Below, piece by piece: positions 12,237 to 24,171 of a stretch of DNA of 64,000 nt. The DNA is from Anaeramoeba flamelloides (lineage: Eukaryota; Metamonada; Anaeramoebidae): positions 2,604,001-2,668,000 of the forward strand of contig JANTQA010000057.1 of the NCBI GenBank assembly GCA_027625915.1. Direction: 5' to 3'. The translations under genes and the position numbers were made by a program. Every line of letters starts with the position of its first letter. Position 1 is the stretch's first letter. Under the pieces are notes generated by a model. It had not been told where the DNA came from. It was given only the letters and a program-made list of their open reading frames with translations, and did no database searches.

Positions 12237-12667
12237 AATGTATTTTTTTCACAAAAAAAAGAACATTATTTCATTTTTTGATTTTTTTTAACAAAAAAAT
12301 AGGTTTATTCCCTGAAATTGTGAAAATATGATGAAATTCTTGAAACAAAAGTATTTAATATTATTGAGCCATTTTGATTAATCAAAGATCTAACATCTAA
12401 AGTCAATTTAAATCCGAACCAAGAATATCCAGATGTCTTCCTATCTTCTAATAACCAAGTTTGAAAAAAAAAAACCTGACTTAAATTTTTGTAATGAGTT
12501 AAAGGTTGTCAATATGGGTTATTTACACCACTGTTCCTAAAAATATGAAATAGTCAACTTTTTTCAAGCACATTCAATCATAAAAATTGTGGTATAAATA
12601 GTGAAGGTACATTTCTGTTTCGATTTTAAAATTATTCTTAGAAAAAACACCTTAATTTTCCAAAATC
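12237..12667. other. AT-rich spacer, nothing recognised
   Basis: No open frame, inverted repeat or copy of another repeat was found here. Confidence 0.5.
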
Positions 12668-12847
12668 TTAAGGGATTAGTCTCTATTATTTTTTTTGACC
12701 AATTTTCTAAATAAGGATTTCTAATCTAGTAATATGTTTAAGATTGAAAATAAACAGGGTTTTTTCAAAAAGAAGTAATTGGTAAAAAATATATTCAATC
12801 TCTAATAAATTTAGGAAAAAAAAATTTAATCGGGATTAGTCCCTTAA
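12668..12847. mobile_element. Short TTAA-flanked MITE (172 bp)
   Basis: TTAA at 12668-12671 and 12844-12847. The left end GGGATTAGTCTCTATT and the right end read inward GGGACTAATCCCGATT are imperfect inverted repeats. The interior is AT-rich and non-coding. It shares the GGGA start and TTAA target with families A and J. Confidence 0.65.
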
Positions 12848-13371
12848 AAGAATTTTACTCATATCAAATAATCTTGGTTATTGGTTTTTAATGAGATTAA
12901 AATTTATCAAATTATATATAAAGAGTATATCCAATAATATTGCAGATCTGATCAAAAAATTTTCTTTTTTTGATAAATAGTTTTGAAAGAATTTGTTATT
13001 AAACTTGAAAAAAAAATTACAAAACTTAAAACATTTTTCAAATTAAAATCGCTCAGAAGAAGATAATTAGATTAGATAATTGTGTTTTTAAAGTGTTATG
13101 ATTTTTAAATTTAAAAATATGTTGTGTAAAGTTAGCTTATTCTCTTTTATTATTCTTAATTTTTTCTACAAAAATAGTAAATTATGAACTATATTGGATT
13201 ATTTTTATTTATTCTAAAAATAATGAGATTTTTTTTTAATTTCTTGAAAATGATATTAATAATATAGAGTATTGAAAAGAATAATGGGTATGAAAATAAT
13301 CCCTGAAAATATTTTTAATTTATAATATGGTTAAAAATTTGGTGTCTAATTGAAAAATTCAAAATCAAATA

Positions 13372-13614
13372 TTAAAGCCCTAGTATCAGTATAAAAGCAA
13401 AAAATGGCCATTTTTGTTGTCATTTTTTTTAAATTAACTTTTGAAATATCTTAAAGTTCTAGTTTTGAACCAAGTTTTTGAATAGGTTTGAATAGTAATC
13501 ACTTGTACATTTCAGGCCACTTTTTGTTCATGGGATTATTGAAAAGGGAGATTGAAAAAAAAGAATGACAAAAAAATGCCGTTTTTTGCTTTTATACTAA
13601 TAATAGGGATTTAA
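13372..13614. mobile_element. TTAA-flanked MITE with about 50-bp inverted repeats (235 bp)
   Basis: TTAA at 13372-13375 and 13611-13614. The left arm starts AGCCCTAGTATCAGTATAAA and continues through AAAAATGGCC; the right arm read inward starts ATCCCTATTATTAGTATAAA and continues AAAAACGGC. The arms agree along roughly 50 bp. Non-coding. Confidence 0.7.
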
Positions 13615-13654
13615 TTCTAAAAAAAAAAAACAATTTTTTATTCGATTAGTTATA

Positions 13655-13905
13655 AACCTGCCTAAAGTTCATAAAAGTAGGGTGCCTATAGAATAGTCAC
13701 TTAATTGTTTGATAACCAAAAGTAGATCGACTTATGTCGAAAAAAAATGAAGTTTTATCAGGTTTACTCTAGTTTGTAAAATGATATTTTTTATTCTTGT
13801 TTTTCGATTGATTGGATTGGATAGTGTTCGAACCAGTATAATTTCATTAATCATCATTCTAATAAGTGCGTGTATTATAATTTTCAAATTATGATCGATA
13901 CAAAC
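13655..13905. mobile_element. Diverged relative of MITE family C
   Basis: Blocks AAGTTCATAAA, GATAACCAAAAGTAGATC, AGGTTTACTCTA and CATTCTAATAAGTG follow the same order as in 10593-11050 and 17528-17985. The ends are not preserved. An old copy. Confidence 0.5.
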
Positions 13906-14847
13906 TGTTTATAATCTAAAATATAAGAAATTACAGGTCGATTTTCCGACTATAAATAATTAAAAATCTTGTCAGAGATTTTTTTCAGTTCAGGAATTTT
14001 TTTTAATACTATACATGAAATATCAAGAATTTAAAATATTTAAAAATAAAAAAAAAAAAAAGCAAAAATCATTAAAACTTTCATTTCAGGTGTTTTATAC
14101 TTCTTATAGAAAAAAAAAAAAAAAAGGATTTTTTCCATATTTAAGTATTATTGAAAAAATAATCAAATTAGATACTCTTTGAATAGGATTTAGGATAAAA
14201 TATTGCACTTTCAAGATGATTTGAACACAAAATCAAATTAAAGTTTAAAATTTTGTATTCAGGATTATTTCACAATTTTAAACTTGAATATGAACTAATT
14301 TTCAAAATATAGCTAATAAATCTTGTTGGCTCTTAAAAATAAAACATGTAGCTCATTTTTAGAGAATATTTCCAATTTTTCCACAAAATTGACTATTATT
14401 AGGTTATTTAAAATAAACATAAATATTCATCTTAGAATCTTCCCAATTTATAAAAAAAAGTCGAGATAATAATAATGATGGTTGATTTAATTTTTTATTC
14501 CAGAAATCAATTTTATTGATATTAATATGAATTATTAGGTTTTATAAATTTTAAATTCCGAAACAAATCAAAAGGGTCAGGAAATGAAAGAGTACTTATT
14601 ATGATTAATAAAATTGGTATTTGGGATCTTATTCATAAATATTACTTTACTCACTGACTTTCTCTTTTTACTTTTTCTCTTGATTGTGTATTTTTTATTA
14701 TTTTATTTTTTTTTTTTCACAATGCATAAATTTTGTTTCTGTCATACTTGACCATCATTTTTTTTTATTTACCCATTTTTTTTTATAATTTACCTTTGAA
14801 GAACAAATAAGAAATTAGTAGAATAATACAGAAAAAAAGAATAGTTG

Positions 14848-14881
<34 letters not shown>

Positions 14882-16839
14882 AAGATAAAAAAAGCAATAG
14901 ATTTTCTAAAAAATTGAAAAAATCTAATTTCATCTGGCCACTTGAAAAAACAACAAAATTCTTTTTGATCTCTAATTGAAGATCCAAATAAAATTTTAAT
15001 AAAAAATAACCATTTTTTTTTTTGATAATCATTTTTTAATTTTTAATAACATTAGAATAGCACATTTTTGCCTTTTGTGACTCTATATCTTAAAATAAAA
15101 AAGAAAATTTGAAAAGCAATTAGGTATCAAAAAAAAAACTCGTTAAAAAAATTGAAAAAAAGTACCAAAATGTGAAATCATGATTTCTATTTTAAAAATG
15201 TCCTAAATAAATTATTATATCTAATACCTATTTAAATTCTTTAAACACATTGAATTCACAAATTAAAACTGGGTTGAATTAACTGGAAAATGGTTTATAA
15301 TTATTCTAGAAAAATGTACAGGAGGAAAAAAATATCCAAAAAAATATACTTTTATTTCAATTTATTTGTAATAAATTATTGTACAAAGTTTATTCCTAAA
15401 AAGTGGCACATGTTGTTCTTTTTTTATTCCATTTCATTTTATCCCACCTACCCTTTTTTAATCTAAAATTTTTGTTTATTTATTTCAATTTTTTTGGATA
15501 TTTTCAAACTTATTAAATGATTTCAATTTGAACGGTAAAAGAATAAAATTTTAATATATATTTTCATATATACTTATTTAAATAATAGAATTCCCGTGTC
15601 TATATTCTTAATATTTTAAAAAAACAGTATTACATATGGTTTCAAATTACAAGAAATTTAATAAATTCTTGAAAATAAAATATAATAATCAATTTGTTTT
15701 AAATTTCAAGTGATTCTATATTTTATTTATTTTTCTTGTATTATTAAAATAATATTTGATTTAAAATGTTGTTTGACAATAGAAACTTCAGAAATCTATC
15801 ATAAGGAGATGTCCTAAAAATGAGAAGATTTTACTAATTTTTATTATTCATATTGGATACTCAAACCCCAAACAAAAAGTAACAAATGATCAGATCTTTT
15901 TACTGAAAGTTAATTATGATACAATGAATTCTTTCTAAAAATGATATTTGATTTCTCTAAATTTGAAAAAAGTGTGTGTTTGTCAACTTTGATTCAATTT
16001 TTGTCTAAATAAGTACTCTTTTACCTTTGTGAAAATAATAGATAAGTGTCACAAATCATTTAAGGATAAGTGATTTTTTTTTTTGTTCTTGGATTCTTTT
16101 CCATTTACTAAGCCATAATCTTTCTTTTTTGGTTTACAATTGTTTAATTTGTCTGAGAAACTTAATTCTCAACATACAAATGGCTGTTTCAACATTACCA
16201 AGGCAAAACATACATTATAAATAACATCCAATATATCTAATAGTATTTTTAATAGAAAATCTGAATAATCAAAGTACACATTAAACTTTTTTTTGGTTTA
16301 AATCAAATACGATATTTTTACTAAAGGTTAAAATAAATTATTTTTTATTTAAATATGTTTAAAGATTTCTAAAAAAGAATGTGACCACAACACAAAACCT
16401 ATGTTACAAAACAAAAGCTTGTTTCTTTTTTTTTTCTTTCTTGTCACATACAACATCTAATTCATTATACCGGGTGCGCCTAGTTCAAATCAAATTTGAA
16501 GGATAACTCACATCTCTTTTGATATAATTTTAAAATAAGTATAGGATTTTGATGAAAATTTTTCGAAATTATTATAATTGCTATATTTTTTGGAATTTTT
16601 TAATGTTTTTCATTATTAAAAAAATTTACATTATTTTTTTGAGAAATAATTTTCTTAATTTGATATGATATTTTTCAAATTTATTTTAAATAATTTAAGT
16701 TAAAGATAATAATACCAAATATTTAAAAATTATTTATTGACCATAATTTAATGATTTAATATCTCAACCTCTTGATTAAAAAAAATCAGCTTAGATTTTG
16801 AAATGAGGACTAAAGGGCAACAAGGGGTTATTTTGATTA
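13906..16839. other. AT-rich intergenic DNA with repeat F copy 2 and a (TA)n tract
   Basis: No convincing gene. The (TA)n microsatellite is at about 14848-14875 and a second copy of repeat F is at 16163-16262. The rest shows no pattern I can support. Confidence 0.55.
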
Positions 16840-17060
16840 TAGTCAGTTCCACATTTAATATACAAACTTTCAAAAATTATAAGTCACAAAAAAATCTCAA
16901 ATTAAGGAAACAAAATTGAGAATTTTTTATTACACAAACAATTTTACTAGAATTTGAATTTTGTTCCCTTTAGTTTGAAAATTTATAATTGTGCCTTAAA
17001 TTTCGTTCAAAGTTTGTCCCTTAAAAGGGTAACTGACTCTATTGTAATCGAGTAATTTTT
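16840..17060. mobile_element. MITE family K, copy 1
   Basis: About 220 bp. The left end TGATTATAGTCAGTTCCAC and the right end read inward TTACAATAGAGTCAGTTACC are similar, each followed by an ACAAACTTT block. Internal blocks AAAAATCTCAAATTAA and TTTTACTAGAATTTGAATTT recur at 56035-56245. Confidence 0.65.
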
Positions 17061-17527
17061 CATCTACTCAAAAATCATCATTCACAAACCCTTTGAAATC
17101 TATGTGGGGGTTTTTTTCTATGGTTTATTTGTTTTGATTTTTTCTTATATTTAAAAACCTCACTTACTAAACCCTTAAAAAGTAAACTAATAAAGCGTTA
17201 AACTTATTAGTTTTTATTTAAGTAATTTATTCATAGTTTTGTTTTAAAAACAAAGTATTGTTCAACAATTTCACCATAAATTAAGAATACTCTTCACTAT
17301 GACTTGATATTTGCTCCTTTGTGTATGTTGGCCTTTACAATCTACCTAATATTCAAAAATACAGTCTTTCCAAACTAAAAATAGATTTTCAGCTTTTGTA
17401 AAAGATACGAAGAACCAAACCCAAATTAGTTAGGAAAAGATATTTTTAGAAATTTAATTGTACACCATTATTAAACTTTGAGAACCAATTTTACCATTAT
17501 TTTCCAATTAAAAAATAAAAATTTTTG

Positions 17528-17985
17528 CTGTAGAGAGAAAAATGTGGGAAACAGAAAAATGGTTGGACACCTTTTTTAATTGAGAACATTACTGAAAATG
17601 AAAATCAAATCCTATAGATAACTAGGTGAATTTTATATAAATTCAGGTTTAAAGGTGTTAAAAGTTCATTAATCTGCGGTTTGTGTAGAATACTCATTTG
17701 AAAGGTTGATAACTAAAGTAGATCATGCTATTTTAACTAAAATCCAAGTTTTAGTAAAGTTTACTATTAATTCTGAAAATGGTAATTTTTAAACTTGCTT
17801 AAGGGTATCAGAGATCAGGTTTTGAAAAATTAGAATTACATTAATGGTTATTCTAATAAGTAGATTATTCTTATTTTCTTTAATTATTTCACAAACTATT
17901 GAAATTAAAAATCATTTTCAGTAAGGTTCCCAATTAAAAATGCTGTCCAACTATTTTTCTCTGTCCAGCTATTTTTTCTCATCAG
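17528..17985. mobile_element. MITE family C, copy 2 (458 bp)
   Basis: Same length and near-identical interior as 10593-11050, such as AAATCAAATCCTATAGATAA and AGGTTCCCAATTAAAAATGC. The termini have drifted more than in copy 1 (start CTGTAGAGAG, end TTCTCATCAG), so the inverted repeats are less perfect. Confidence 0.85.
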
Positions 17986-18412
17986 TTATTTTGCAATTAA
18001 AAAATGAAATTATTAGTTCACACTCCAAAATATTTTTCTGGTTTCTAAGTAGAAACAAAACCAAAGATCTTGACAACATCATTTAGAAATGATATTTTTC
18101 GATAATAACTCAAATTTCTTTTCAAACCCAAGATAAAATTTTTACTCATTCTAATTTGAATGGAAGAGGAATAAATAATATTCATTTTGGACATTAAAAT
18201 AAAAATTTTCATTTATTAATTGGAAAATAACAATAATCCCAACTATTTGACTTAAAGACGAGTTTACAATTTGGTTCAGCCAATACCTCAGAAAAAAAAA
18301 TAGATTGTTGGTAATTCCTTATGATTCCATTCCCAACACAGAGTATTTTTTTGAGACAAACCTTCATTTTTTTTATTTTTATTTAAAATCATTTTATTTT
18401 TTAATACGCATA

Positions 18413-19046
18413 ATGTCAAAGTAAGATCAATTCCATTTCAAGACTTACAATCAAACACCATTCTAACCTTTTTTTTTTTTTTTTTTCTTTTTATTAAATT
18501 ACTAAATTTTGATTTAAAATTTTCCTTGCTTAAAAATAGACAAGTTCCAGAAACAATTAAAAAACAAAAAAAAAGAAGCTTCAATTCAAAAGAAGTTAAA
18601 CAAGAAAAAAACGAAAAAAGAACAAAACTCCTCAAAGAAATCCAAGAAAAAGCATACAAAAGAGCTGAAAAATATGAAAAAGAATACCTTGAACAAGATC
18701 AAAAATTAAAAGAACTTAAACAAAAAGCACTCAAAGAAGGATCCTTTTACAGAGAACCAGAACCAAAATTAGCTTTTATTATCAGAATTAGAGGGTAATT
18801 TTTTTTCGTTCCATGTGGATCCTTATTCTTTTTTTTTTTTTTTTTTTTTTTTTTTTCAGTTTTTTTTCTTTTTTTCTTCTTGCTTTTTTTTTTTTTTTTT
18901 TTTATTATTTTTTAAATTTATTCTTCCTTTTGGACAACCACTATTTTGATTATTTTCTTTTTGGAGAATTTTAAGCAATCAAAAATTTCATTTTTAGAAA
19001 TTTGTGATCTTCAATTTTGGTTTTGGGTGGATTTTATCTTTTTCTT

Positions 19047-19093
<47 letters not shown>

Positions 19094-19780
19094 AACTGTT
19101 TTTAGATTTTCTAACACCAACAAACCTCTTCTGCAATTTCAATTTTGTTCAACCAAACACTTACTAAACCTAAAATATTTTTTTCTTTCTTTTGTAAATT
19201 TTTCTTCACTCCAAAATAAAAAACAAACAAACAAACAAACAAACTGTTCATTAAAACAAAACCTCAACCAATTATTTCTGCCAAAAAAAAACTGTTTTTA
19301 AACATAATTCCAAAAAACAAAAGAATTGTAGGAGTACCACCAAAACCAAGAAAAATCTTACAATTATTGAGACTTCGAAGAATTTATAGTGGTGTCTTCA
19401 TTAGATTAAACAAATCCTCACTTAGAATGCTTCACTTCATTGATCCATATGTCACATGGGGATATCCAGATGTTGAAACAGTAAGAGCATTAATTTATAA
19501 AAGAGGACACGCAAGAGTTAACCACCAAAGAAAGATCATTGATTCAAACGAAATGATTTATGACAAACTTCAAAAATATGACATCGTCTGCATGGAAGAC
19601 TTAGTTCATGAAATTTTCACTGTTGGCAAGAATTTTAAACATGCCAATAGTTTCTTATGGGCATTCAAACTTAAGCCTCCAGTTGGTGGATTTAGCACTG
19701 TTAAAAAAAGTTTTGTCAATAAAGGAGAACATGGTAACCGAGAACAATATATTAATACCCTCGTTAAAAAAATGATATAA
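18413..19780 (+). CDS. RPL7: 60S ribosomal protein uL30 (RPL7), three exons
   Basis: Large-subunit ribosomal protein uL30, cytosolic. Proposed exons: 18413-18420, 18540-18794, 19324-19780, giving 720 nt and 239 residues (animal RPL7 is about 248). The first exon has only 8 nt (ATGTCAAA) and is followed by GTAAGA; its intron ends AAAATAG. The second intron runs GTAATT...AAAAG. Both joins keep frame and restore family sequence: MSKQVPETIKKQKKR at the start and IRIRGIVGVPPKPRK across the second join (animal proteins have IRIRGINGVSPK). Further family matches are LQLLRLRRIYSG, MEDLVHEIFTVGK, FLWAFKL and GNREQYIN. The N-terminal 70 residues are the usual basic helix. Identification is firm; the 8-nt exon is inferred from splice signals and homology. 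Confidence 0.93.
18421..18539 (+). other. Intron 1 of RPL7
   Basis: 119 bp, GTAAGA start and AAAAATAG end, with a long T-run in the middle. It splits the second-to-third codon region, right after the start codon. Confidence 0.75.
18795..19323 (+). other. Intron 2 of RPL7
   Basis: 529 bp, GTAATT start, CAAAAG end, with three long T tracts (about 18831-18856, 18887-18903, 19050-19086). Choosing this acceptor rather than the nearby TTGTAG keeps the frame and gives the family sequence GIVGVPPK. Confidence 0.8.
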
Positions 19781-20180
19781 ATCAAGTATCTCTTTTGAAA
19801 TATTCTGTTTCCACAATATCAAATTCACCTTTCTTTCTTTCTTTTTTTTTTTTTTTTTTTTTGAGTTTGAAACTAGACAAATTTTAAAAATTGATGAAAT
19901 ATTTTGATGAAAGTTGTTGTTTTTTCAAAAATCTTTTTATTATTTTTTTACCTATTTTTCATTTAATAGATACCAAAATTACAACTATTTCAAAAAAAAT
20001 AATAAACCACATAAATAAAAAAATGTTTTGGAAAAAGTTTTTATCAAATTATTTAAAAAACACCAATAATCAAGAAAGTTTTTTTTTTTTTTTATATATA
20101 TCTATTTATCACTCTTTTTTGATCTTTTTTCCTTAATCTGTAGTTGTTCAAATATTTAGAACTCTTTATTAAAACAAACT

Positions 20181-20268
20181 ATGGTGGTGATCCAAAAAAA
20201 TCGACATAAAAGGAAACAACCACCAACCCATTCAACACTTGAGGTGCAAAAAAAACTTTTCACTGAAG
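20181..20268 (+). CDS. Possible short exon of an unrecognised protein
   Basis: An ATG in an A-rich context opens MVVIQKNRHKRKQPPTHSTL and continues to LFTE, with codon usage more varied than the surrounding AT-rich DNA. It is followed by GTTTTAAC (possible donor), a long pyrimidine tract and TTTTTTCAG at about 20349. Splicing there would end the frame at once, so either the partner exon is missed or this is a relic. No domain recognised. Confidence 0.25.
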
Positions 20269-20508
20269 TTTTAACTTTTTTCTATTATTTTTTTTTTTTT
20301 ACTCTCTTTCATTTTTGCCTTTCTTTCTCTTTTTCTTGTCTTTTTTCAGAAATAATTTTTTAAATTCATTTTTTTAAAGAAAAGATATCCTCTGAGCTAT
20401 AATCCTTCTTACATTATAGTTAGGATAAAAAACCCTTAATACAATTTTAGAGTTTCTTAAAGTGCTTCAAGTGTCATCAAGTGCCGTAGAGTGCCGACAA
20501 GTGTCTAG

Positions 20509-20578
20509 CTTTTCCAAAATTCAATAGAATAAAGAAAAATCTTTGATTTTGATCAATTCTTTTAAATTTTGGAAATAC
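20509..20578. repeat. Hairpin repeat (TTTTCCAAAATT / AATTTTGGAAA arms)
   Basis: Palindromic unit with arms ending in TTCCAAAATT and AATTTTGGAA around a short spacer. It is preceded by AAGTGCCGTAGAGTGCC. The same arm sequences and the GTGCCGTAGAGTG motif recur near 37300, 44635, 45300 and 54810-55030. Confidence 0.6.
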
Positions 20579-20699
20579 TAACGAATATTTTTTGAATTTG
20601 AGAAATAAACCTAACGTGAAGTTCTAGTTTTTTTTTCTTTTTGTTTTTGTTTAGATAATTGGGTAAAAGGGGAATAAAAATTTTCATTGACAACTTATA

Positions 20700-20935
20700 A
20701 ACCAAAATTTATTAAATATCTATCAATTTATTAGTCTTAGACTCTTCAATTTGTATTTTTGAAAAAAAAATAAAAATCGTTAAAAATTGACTTTTTTGAA
20801 CCTCTGTTAAAACCCATAACAAGCCCAAGATTGATCATCAAAGAACCAAAATAACAAGTCGCTCTACCCGACACAAGAAAATTTTTTTTTCAAATTTCCG
20901 TGATTTTAAACCTTAAATTGGGTTACTTATAAGTA
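20700..20935. repeat. Dispersed repeat G, copy 1
   Basis: Blocks AAACCCATAACAAGC, AAGATTGATCA, AAGAACCAA and TTTTTTCAAATTTC, then GTAAACCTTAA-like sequence, recur in order at 31248-31470. About 230 bp, non-coding. Confidence 0.6.
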
Positions 20936-22987
20936 GAAAGTTTTATATTGATTTAAGAAAGTCTGTTAATTTTGCTATATTTAAAAACAATAATTGTAAC
21001 AACCTTTTTAATAAATTTTTTTTTTTTTTTTTTTTTTGGATATCATGGGATATTGAAATTTTGAAAAATAAAAATGCCATTCATGACTCTATTTGTAGAA
21101 AGAAAGTGAACTTGAAATAAAACAGGGTTGGATCTTATAACTTATTAATTTTTTGAACATTTTTTTTTTGATAAAATTTTTTGGTTTTATTAAATTATGT
21201 TTTGGATGAAGAAATGTATTTATATGATAATGTTTGAAATTAATCCAAGAGTAAAGAAAAAAAATATACACATGAAGATGTACATTTTAATCACATCCTA
21301 TCTTTTTAGAAGGTCAAACCAGAAAGATCACCCTTTCCACAGAAACAAGTTGAAATTCAGAATTAAAAAAAAAAAAAATGATTAAAAGTCTATTTTAGAA
21401 GATATTTCTATTTTAACAACTTGATATTTATGAGAAAAAAAAACAAGATTACCTTGAAATTCTCTTCCTAATACTATTTATTATTATTTTACATAAGATT
21501 TTTTTATACAAATATGATTTCAAAATTTAATTTTCAAATATTTTTATAAAACACAACCAAAATAAAGGAACCATTTCAAAAATTAAAATAAAAGTGGTTG
21601 AATTCCTGAAATAAAATAAACAACTCTAAAAATTTCAACTCAAACTAATTGAAAAATATGGTAAAAAATTCAATCAGGTTCATATATTATTTTGAGTTCT
21701 CATTTCAAATAAATCAAAAATAAATAATTATCAAATCAAACAAATTCTCCCAATAAATAGATTATTTCTGATAACAGGTCAAAAAAAATGATATTTTCTA
21801 AATCAAAACTAGAATTAGATGAATTAAATGAAAATAGGATTTTAAAATTCACTTTGGAATGATTTCGAGATAAAAAAGTAATTTGTTGATCAAAAATTTT
21901 CCAAACAAAAGTTTTTTTGATTTAGAATTAAAAATAAAATGAAATATCGAAATTGTAATTGTATAAAATGTAATAGAAAACATTAAGAAATAAAAGATTT
22001 TTCTTTTATTTTTTCTTGATCAATTTTTTCATTTTTTTTTTTTGATTTCCATTTTTTAATTTGTATGAAAATATATTAGAATATGGATATATTCCACTCC
22101 TATATTTATTAAAATATTATTGTATTTGATTCAAGAAATGATTTGAAAATTCAGTTTAGAATAATTTGTGACACTCAAAATTGATAAAAGGTATTTAATC
22201 CTTTAATTTTTTTTTTCTATTCTAACATAGATAAAATATTATTTCGATAATATTTTTTTTTCAAAAATAAATTAGAGATAAATTGACACAGACATGGAAA
22301 TGGGTTATATTGTAGATAAAAATAGTATCAAAAAACGATTAATTGTTATAAATATTTCTTTCTTTTTGATTTCTTTTTTTCTTTGAATACTTTTATTTTT
22401 TTGATTTTAATAAATATTTATATATTTTAATTGAAATTTATTGATTTTTTTTACGTTGATAAAATTTGCTTATTTTTAATTTCTGTATTCATTTTTTTAA
22501 TTTGATCATCTTGATAAAAATTATTATTTTTTATTTTCAAAGTTATTTGCGCATAAACAAAATTTTTTTCTTTGATAATTATTGTTAATTTTATTTGACA
22601 AATTATGATACTTTCTGATTTGATATTTTATGCGTTTTTTTTTGATTGATATTTTTTATTAATTTAAAATTTTAATCTTTGACTACATTTTTTTTTAATC
22701 AGATAAGTGTCATAATTTATTTCATAGATTTTTTTTTACAATTTTTGACATATTTTCATGATTATTTTTGATAATTTATGACAAATTATAATGTCATTTT
22801 TTTGATAATTTTTGTCAGATTTTCGGGTCATTTTTTAAATATTCATGACAAAAAAATGTCGTGCATGTGAATTATGGTTTTGAACAGAAAAAAATAAAAT
22901 TATCAAATAATAATCAAATAAATATGTTTTCAGCTCTTTTGTTTATTGTATTTATCTTTATGGAAAAAAATTTAGAGATTTTAAAAA

Positions 22988-23018
<31 letters not shown>

Positions 23019-23764
23019 AAAAAAAATAATCTCTGGTTAAAAATTCACTTTTAGAGGTTAAAAAAATAATATTTTCCATCAAACAATGGCAAATGTTTTA
23101 AAAAAAAACCTAATTGACTCATTTCCAAGGTTTTTTTTAAAAACCTGAAATAATAAAATTTTATTTTACACCTTAAATTTCTTCTCTAAAATTTTTCTAT
23201 GTGAACTTCAAAAATATCTGTTTTGGGGTTCCAGGAAACATGAAATAACAATTTTCAATATATATATATATATCAGTAAATTTAGTCCTTCCCGAGAGTG
23301 AGGGGTGTGCTTAATACCCCCTATTTATTTTTTTTTTTTGATTTTTATTCATTTTCCGCTTGATGTATTTTCTTTATATTGGGAGAAGAGTTACAAAGGA
23401 TACCCAACAAGTGGTTACTTAATAATAATGTGATACTACAATACAAAATTTTGAGTAACTTGAAACTAAAAACGAAAAAAAAGCCTATTAATGACCAAAT
23501 GTTTAAAGCAAAGAAGATCAAAAAAAAGAAATAACAACAACCTAAACTAAGATCCCTAATTGAACATACATGATCAATTTTCAAATTAAATTAAATCAAC
23601 CCAAAGTATAATGAATGTGATATTGGGAGTCCTTAATTAAAGATATCTTTGTTTATTTTGATGATTTTTTACCAATTGCTACTTATAAACCCTTTTTTAA
23701 ATTTGTTTCAATTTTTTTTTTTTTTTCTTGTTACTTTTGATTTTTTTCTTTTCCTTTTTAGCCA
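20936..23764. other. AT-rich intergenic DNA, no gene seen
   Basis: Only short homopolymer-driven frames. Around 23280-23330 there is a short GC-richer hairpin (GAGGGGTGTGCTTAATACCCCC) next to a (TA)n tract. Confidence 0.5.
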
Positions 23765-23905
23765 TAAAAAAACTTGGATCTGTCTTTTCCATGAACAATC
23801 GTGGAATCTATAATTTTACGCTTGAATTAACTTTGAGGAAATTTAAGTAAAAGGACATCTAGAGTGTAATTTACACTTCTTCTATCAATAAATACCTCTT
23901 TTTTT
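23765..23905 (+). mobile_element. LINE 3' fragment (5'-truncated copy)
   Basis: Matches the 3' end of the LINE at 40380-40480: the shared peptide YNFTL (YDFTL there) followed by AATTTAAGTAAAAG, then AGAGTGTAA and TTACACTTC, and finally ATCAATAAA. Only the 3' end is present, as expected for a truncated target-primed insertion. Confidence 0.7.
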
Positions 23906-24171
23906 TTAATCATCTTTTTCTATAAGAATTATTTTTTTTTCTCAACTATTTGCTTTGAATACATCAAATAAAATGAAAAATTTTCTAAAAATAAGTTTTT
24001 GAGAGTTCATTTGGCAATTTTGGTCCCAATTCCAAATTTTCTGTTAAATTATGAAGAAACAGTCAATAAAAAAAAAACAGTAACAAAAAAAAAAAAAAAA
24101 AAATAGGGTGTTAAATGACTAATTTGATCAAGTTCAATACACACCACAAAAAATTGAAGGATAAAAAATAA

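Noticed and set aside
23345-23584. Minus-strand 79-codon hydrophobic frame
   Set aside because: No domain, poor codon pattern; it sits just upstream of a LINE 3' fragment and may be decayed repeat DNA.
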